Below, piece by piece: positions 58,233 to 64,000 of a stretch of DNA of 64,000 bases. A program made the translations under genes and the position numbers. This DNA is from Primorskyibacter sedentarius (lineage in GTDB: Bacteria > Pseudomonadota > Alphaproteobacteria > Rhodobacterales > Rhodobacteraceae), in assembly GCF_004342065.1 (NCBI RefSeq), contig NZ_SLZU01000002.1, positions 248,001 through 312,000 of the forward strand, read 5' to 3'. The notes below the pieces were generated by a model, which worked only from the letters and a program-made list of their open reading frames with translations, ran no database searches and was not told the origin of the DNA. Position 1 is the first letter of the stretch. Each line of letters starts with the position of its first letter.

Positions 58233-59033
58233 TCAGAACTCCCCCCGCTTGACCGCGTCGATCAGCGGGCCATAGCCCAACGGCCCCAGCCAGAACCGCA
58301 CCATGCGGGTCACGGCGTTGCTGGTCCGGGTGGCGCCGGTGATGCCATCAACCTCGTATTCGCTGTTGGAGGGGCCGTGGGCGACGGCGAATTTCAGCTC
58401 TCCACTGTCATCAGCATAGCGGGTGCCCGCAAAACTGGCCTGCCATGCGGGCTCTTCAATGCGCGCGCCAAGGCCCGGCGTTTCGGATTGGCTGGTCACG
58501 GTCATGCCTGCGATGGTCTGCATGTCGCCGCGCAGCGCGATCATCGCCTCGATCGTGCCGTTATAGCCCGCCCCTGCGATTGGCAGCACCAGAAGCTCTA
58601 CCTTGTCATCGCGACGCAGCAGGTAGATCTGGGCAATGTCGGGCCGGTTGCCGATCCCCGCGACATCATCTTCGGGCTGCAGCGCGGTCCAGTTCGCCGT
58701 ATCCAGCAGGGCCGTTTCCAACGTCTCGGGTGTCACGTCTTTGGCGGCGGCGCCTTCATCCAGATCAATCACGACGGCGGCCAGTTGCGCCCCTTCGGCG
58801 CCGTCCAGGATTTCCTGCATGCCGGGCACGGCGGATAGCAGCGCCTCCAGCCGCAGCTGGGTTTCTGCGGCGCGGTTTGCGGCCTGTATCGGGCGCAAGA
58901 TCACCGTGGCGGTACTGACGAAGACCGCGCAGATCGCCGCCGTCAGAAAGGCGATCGCAATGGTCTTGCCCCGGCTGTCATTGGGCAGCGCAAGCAGCCG
59001 TTTCCACGCCGTTATCGGGTTGAGGTCAGCCAT
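58233..59033 (-). CDS. nqrC: NqrC, FMN-binding subunit of Na+-NQR
   Basis: 266 residues from ATG 59033. N-terminal membrane helix (about 25-47), then a periplasmic FMN-binding domain. The covalent flavin site is TGAT with Thr235 (DGITGATRTSNAV), intact. ETPGLGARIEEPAWQASF is the family segment. The ATG lies inside the nqrB stop region (8-nt overlap). It is the expected substrate of the ApbE encoded downstream. Confidence 0.93.
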   Translation of the reverse strand: MADLNPITAWKRLLALPNDSRGKTIAIAFLTAAICAVFVSTATVILRPIQAANRAAETQLRLEALLSAVPGMQEILDGAEGAQLAAVVIDLDEGAAAKDVTPETLETALLDTANWTALQPEDDVAGIGNRPDIAQIYLLRRDDKVELLVLPIAGAGYNGTIEAMIALRGDMQTIAGMTVTSQSETPGLGARIEEPAWQASFAGTRYADDSGELKFAVAHGPSNSEYEVDGITGATRTSNAVTRMVRFWLGPLGYGPLIDAVKRGEF

Positions 59034-59802
59034 GGCGTTTTCTCCGTCGCAGAAGCCAGAGCGAGATGGCGATTTCATCGAAAAGCGGCGCGGCGAGCGA
59101 CGCAAGAAGTGCGGCAGACACCGCCATCTGTACCGGGGCTGCGTCCTGCCAGTGGAGTGTGAAGAGCAACCCAAGCCCCCCGTAGAGCGCCCCGTTCAGC
59201 CACCGGCCAGGGCGCGTGCTGGCACTGGCCACGGGGTCACAGACGAGCAAGGCCAGCACGACCGCAAGCGCGGTTCCCGTCTCGGAAAAATCGATGCCCC
59301 AAAGATGTGCGCTGACAAGGACGACGCCTGCCCCCAGTACCAGCGGGGCAGCCGTGACCCCCAGCGCCACGCCAAGCAACAGGGCGGGGGCCACCGCCCA
59401 TCCCAACTGCACCGCAAGGTCTGGCCAGGGGGCTGCCGGGAACCCGAACCCCATGAACGCCAGGGCGACTGTCGCGGGGTTAAGCACATTGCGCCCCCAA
59501 CCGCCAAAGGCGAGATCGGCAATGACGACACCGAAGCTGGTCGAGACCAGCAGTGCTGTCAGCCCCAGATCTTCGGGGGCAAGTATAGCGAGGCAAAGCG
59601 CCGTGATCGCCCCGGCAAAAGACGGCGGCTGGGCCCGCGCCAGCATCCACAGGATATGCCAGATCCCGGCGACCAGCAGGAAAAACACCAGCCGGAACAC
59701 GCCCTCCAGGCCTTCGGCCAGCAGCCAGGTCGCGGCGATCGGGAAGACAGAGGCCAGAAGGGCCAATGCCACGGTTTCGCGGTCCCAGATGCCCCGGATC
59801 AT
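59026..59802 (-). CDS. nqrB: NqrB-like subunit, short form lacking the covalent FMN site
   Basis: 258 residues, against about 410 in typical NqrB. The core is recognisable: FGVVIADLAFGGWGRNVLNPA (about 90-110) aligns with the family's FGGTGRNFLNPA, and CDPVASASTRPGRWLNGALYG with TDPVSAS...KWAYG. The usual N-terminal cytoplasmic region is missing, and after FGFP (about 119-122) the roughly 60-residue segment that carries the SGAT flavinylation motif is absent. Flanking genes overlap normally, so this is not a sequencing frameshift. Function may be altered. Confidence 0.85.
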   Translation of the reverse strand: MIRGIWDRETVALALLASVFPIAATWLLAEGLEGVFRLVFFLLVAGIWHILWMLARAQPPSFAGAITALCLAILAPEDLGLTALLVSTSFGVVIADLAFGGWGRNVLNPATVALAFMGFGFPAAPWPDLAVQLGWAVAPALLLGVALGVTAAPLVLGAGVVLVSAHLWGIDFSETGTALAVVLALLVCDPVASASTRPGRWLNGALYGGLGLLFTLHWQDAAPVQMAVSAALLASLAAPLFDEIAISLWLLRRRKRHG

Positions 59803-61064
59803 GCGGCCTCCTCTGCAGCGATGTCGCGTAGCATGGCATGAAGCAGGTCGGACAGGCGCGGCTCTGCACAGGTGACGTAATCGGCCAGAGAGAGGTCTTC
59901 GTCCAGCAGGGACAGCGCACCAAGCCGCACCGCGCCCTCCCGATCCCCGGCAGAGATCGCGCGCAACAGTGACAGGGCCGGAAACGCCCCGCCAAGCGCC
60001 TGATCAACCGAGGCGCACGGGATCAGTGGCAAGGGCCGCGAGGCCCGGCGCAGGGCCGACAGGAACCAATGTCCGCGATGCGGTGACTCGGCCGGGTCCA
60101 GAACCGATACTTGCCGATCGCGCTCATGCAGCCAGCGCGACGGGCGCCCTTCGAGAGGGGAGCCGGAGAGAATGCTGTGCTGGCCGGGTTTCAGATGCCC
60201 GCGGCTCAGCCCTCGCAGGTCGGCCCATGGCTGGCACCGAACCAGCCGCGGCTCGCGAAGGCCCGATCCCGCCACGCCGACAAGCCGGGTTTCGCGAAGA
60301 TAGCCGGTTTCGAGCAATTCCCCGATGGCGGCCACATCTTCTGCTGCGATGTCCCAGACAGCCCTTGTGGGGCTGGCCGGAAGATGTTCGTGGATCTGAA
60401 ACCCGGCGAGCCCCCAGGGATGCAGGGGTTTCGAGCGTATGACCGTGATGTCGAGGCTTTCGGAAGGCTCCGCCATCACAGGCCCACGGTCCTGACAGAG
60501 AACAAGCTTCTCAGAGGCCAGTTGCCGCAACGCATGAAGCCCCCGCTCGAATGCTGTTTCAGAGCCCGCGATGGCCTGCCGCGGATCCGGCGCGTAGGGC
60601 CGTGTATCAAGTGCCATGACGAAGATCGCGGCCGGGGTCTCGTCCGTTCGGGGAATGCGCCCATATGGGCGGGAGCGTAGCTGGCGCCAAAGCCCGCTTC
60701 CCAGCAAGGCCTGCCGGATATCCTGCGGCGAGGAGGCCGAAAGCGCGCTGTCGTGGCGATGGCGCCCGGCGTCTTCCTCGTGAAAGATCGCCACGCGGGA
60801 CAGCCGATGACCCGGACCAAGCTCCAGATGCCCGACCCGCCCGCCGACAGGTGCCGTGATCACCATTTCCGGGTGACGGCGAAGTTTCAGGATCGGGGCG
60901 CCTTGCGCAACTGTCGCACCTTCCTCGACCAGCGCATCGACGCGCATATCGTCCTGTTGCGCAAAGCTGAGCGCAGCTTCTGCGGTTAGCGCATGTTCAA
61001 TCTTCACGCCAGACCAAGACGCTTTCGGGGCGATATCAAGCCCGGAAGTCATAAAACTCGGCAC
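59799..61064 (-). CDS. nqrA: NqrA-like subunit of Na+-NQR
   Basis: Peripheral cytoplasmic subunit, about 421 residues (typical 446). Recognisable but divergent: GLDIAPKASW at the start, the biotinyl-like ITAPVGGRVGHLELGPGHR, and LLGSGLWRQLRSRPYGRIPRTDETPAAIFVMALDTRPYAPDP matching the family core. Start is uncertain: GTG 61064 has AGAGA upstream, ATG 61052 gives MTSGLDI. The nqrB ATG overlaps its stop. Divergent from the multiheme cytochrome gene, with about 104 bp between. Confidence 0.86.
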   Translation of the reverse strand: MPSFMTSGLDIAPKASWSGVKIEHALTAEAALSFAQQDDMRVDALVEEGATVAQGAPILKLRRHPEMVITAPVGGRVGHLELGPGHRLSRVAIFHEEDAGRHRHDSALSASSPQDIRQALLGSGLWRQLRSRPYGRIPRTDETPAAIFVMALDTRPYAPDPRQAIAGSETAFERGLHALRQLASEKLVLCQDRGPVMAEPSESLDITVIRSKPLHPWGLAGFQIHEHLPASPTRAVWDIAAEDVAAIGELLETGYLRETRLVGVAGSGLREPRLVRCQPWADLRGLSRGHLKPGQHSILSGSPLEGRPSRWLHERDRQVSVLDPAESPHRGHWFLSALRRASRPLPLIPCASVDQALGGAFPALSLLRAISAGDREGAVRLGALSLLDEDLSLADYVTCAEPRLSDLLHAMLRDIAAEEAA

Positions 61065-61094
61065 TTTTTGGTCTCTTTCGACAGAGAGTCAGAT

Positions 61095-61107
61095 CTAATT
61101 TGCGAAA
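61095..61107 (+). promoter_or_regulatory. Shared 13-bp motif CTAATTTGCGAAA between nqrA and cytochrome gene
   Basis: An exact copy (reverse strand) lies at 54125-54137 upstream of soeA. Here it sits in the 104-bp divergent region, where it could serve both the nqr operon and the cytochrome gene. Confidence 0.55.
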
Positions 61108-61168
61108 TGTGTACCGACTTGATACGCTCATGTTTGCGCGGACGTCAATTCTATCGAGAGAAAGAGCC

Positions 61169-62356
61169 ATGTCCCGATTTTCGATACAAAGATATCCCTC
61201 AAATGTCCTTTTAGCCTTGGCCGGGGCCGCGATCTTGTTCGTTAGCGGGGCGCAAGATGCCGCCGCACAAGCCTCCAACACCGTGGAGTCGACGCAAGGC
61301 CTGCCAACATTCGTGATGCCGCCATCTGGCCCCTTTTCGCCCAACCGGATCGAAATCCCCAATGCCCGGGCCATAGCGTCCTGGATGCGAGGCGGGCATT
61401 CCGATTCCGCCTCTGAATCGTTCAGACATTGGGACGAAGAGGGCGCCATCCCGCCGGTTTGTGCCACCTGCCATTCCGGTCAGGGGTTCCGCAGCTTTCA
61501 CGGCCTGGACGGCAGTGAGAAAGGGCCGCCGGAACAGCCCGTTCCGGTTGGTGGAGTGGTCGATTGTGAAACCTGCCACAATGCAAATCTGGGCAGTGTG
61601 ACCGAAATCAGCCTGTCCTCCGGCGTCAATCATCCCGTGATCGTCGGAGAGGCGGCCTGCGTGACCTGCCATCAGGGGCGGGCAGCCGGTGCGACCGTCA
61701 CCCGTGCCGTCGGGGAAAAGCCCGATGATCAACCCGACCCCGAACTGCGCTTCATCAACCCGCATTACGCTTTGGCCGCAGCCACGGCGCTGGGCGGGTA
61801 TGGCGGGCTTGGCTACCAGTACCCGGACCAGACCTATTCTGGCCGCTTCCTGCATGCAAAGCCGGTGCAAACCTGCCTGTCCTGCCACGACCCGCATAAC
61901 CTTGAGGTCGTCGCGGATACCTGCCTGATGTGTCATACGACCGGCGACCCCGACCTGATCCGCATCACGCGGCAAAGCCATGATGGCAGCGGCGACACCT
62001 CCAAGGGCATCAAGCACGACATCGCGGCAAATGCCGCGCGTCTGAAATCCATGATCTTTGACTATGCGGCCGAAGTTGCGGGCACGCCGGTCGTCTATAA
62101 CGGCGAGGGCTATCCCTACTTCTTCACCGATGCCAATGGCGACGGTCTTGCCGACGAAGGGGATGGCGGCCCGATAGCCTATAATGCCTGGACGCCGCGA
62201 CTGCTGAAGGCCGTTTACAACTACAAATTCGTTACCTCGGATCACGGCATTCACGTCCACAACCCGCATTACGCGCTGGAGCTGCTCTACGATTCGATGA
62301 AGGATCTGTCAGAACCGCTTGGCGTGGATTTTGCGGCGCTCGGTCTGCTGCGGTAA
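61169..62356 (+). CDS. Secreted pentaheme c-type cytochrome
   Basis: 395 residues from ATG 61169 (MSRFSIQRYPSNVLLALAGA), with GAGAAAGAG upstream. A Sec signal peptide ends near DAAAQA (about 34). Five CxxCH heme sites lie at 98-102, 133-137, 164-168, 236-240 and 252-256. The C-terminal part has no CxxCH but contains HGIHVHNPHYALELL, which recalls the C-terminal helix region of multiheme nitrite/tetrathionate reductases. Redox partner and substrate unknown. It is divergent from nqrA. Confidence 0.85.
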   Translation: MSRFSIQRYPSNVLLALAGAAILFVSGAQDAAAQASNTVESTQGLPTFVMPPSGPFSPNRIEIPNARAIASWMRGGHSDSASESFRHWDEEGAIPPVCATCHSGQGFRSFHGLDGSEKGPPEQPVPVGGVVDCETCHNANLGSVTEISLSSGVNHPVIVGEAACVTCHQGRAAGATVTRAVGEKPDDQPDPELRFINPHYALAAATALGGYGGLGYQYPDQTYSGRFLHAKPVQTCLSCHDPHNLEVVADTCLMCHTTGDPDLIRITRQSHDGSGDTSKGIKHDIAANAARLKSMIFDYAAEVAGTPVVYNGEGYPYFFTDANGDGLADEGDGGPIAYNAWTPRLLKAVYNYKFVTSDHGIHVHNPHYALELLYDSMKDLSEPLGVDFAALGLLR

Positions 62357-62411
62357 ACGTGTCGCTTTGCGCGGGCTGGGGTACGCCCGCAAGCGTGAGT
62401 GCATAAACAAA

Positions 62412-62445
62412 AAGGCGGCGTTCCGGTCATTCGGAACGCCGCCTT
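62412..62445. terminator. Bidirectional terminator between cytochrome and katG
   Basis: AAGGCGGCGTTCCG (62412-62425), 6-nt loop, CGGAACGCCGCCTT (62432-62445): 14 perfect pairs. On the minus strand it is followed by TTTGTTT, so it is a good katG terminator; T-richness on the plus side is weaker. Confidence 0.85.
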
Positions 62446-62466
62446 CGTGTTTCAAGCGGGGTGGCT

Positions 62467-64000
<1,534 letters not shown>

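Overview
This 64 kb window is a high-GC, gene-dense chromosomal segment of an alphaproteobacterium, almost certainly Rhodobacteraceae/Roseobacter group. The signs are the echA-rpsT-dnaA-dnaN-recF-gyrB block, the regB/senC-regA redox regulators close to ahcY, the hemD-mic60-hemY operon, the tsaE-amgK-murU-addB-addA-trxA operon, a marine-type DUF2853 protein and a cytoplasmic-type sulfite dehydrogenase (soeABC). No phage, transposase, rRNA, tRNA or CRISPR was found. Both edges cut a gene: ubiB on the left and katG on the right.

Layout. 1-3.6 kb: ubiquinone genes ubiB-ubiE, DNA repair mutM, an enoyl-CoA hydratase and a 61-residue hypothetical. 3.9-11.0 kb: rpsT and the replication block dnaA-dnaN-recF-gyrB; the 460-bp rpsT-dnaA gap holds two clean inverted repeats. 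11.2-16.4 kb: a TetR/SDR divergent pair with two identical operators, a membrane protein, a CorA-type transporter, ubiG and proline iminopeptidase. 16.5-22.0 kb: a peptide-type ABC importer. 22.1-24.5 kb: hslVU and trxA. 24.6-34.5 kb: a long minus-strand operon running PAS protein (DivL-like candidate, preceded by a perfect CtrA box), tsaE, amgK, murU, addB, addA, trxA. 34.6-41.8 kb: regB divergent from senC-regA, an HD hydrolase, an FkbM methyltransferase, ahcY-panE and DUF2853. 41.8-42.1 kb: a probable small RNA with a strong terminator. 42.1-45.3 kb: tsaD-gpsA-yciI-EVE and a DUF1761 protein. 45.4-49.3 kb: hemD-mic60-hemY.

The most unusual region is 49.5-62.4 kb. A complete nqrABCDEF-apbE-nqrM operon ends with a CBS-domain gene and runs toward soeABC on the same strand. 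It is transcribed away from a gene for a secreted pentaheme cytochrome c. NqrB is far shorter than usual and has lost the segment that carries the covalent FMN, although NqrC, NqrD, NqrE and NqrF keep their cofactor residues. The soeA promoter and the nqrA/cytochrome intergenic region share an exact 13-bp motif (CTAATTTGCGAAA), part of a repeated ATTTGCGAAA element. I infer one regulon that links sulfite oxidation, a divergent NQR-like complex and a periplasmic multiheme electron carrier.
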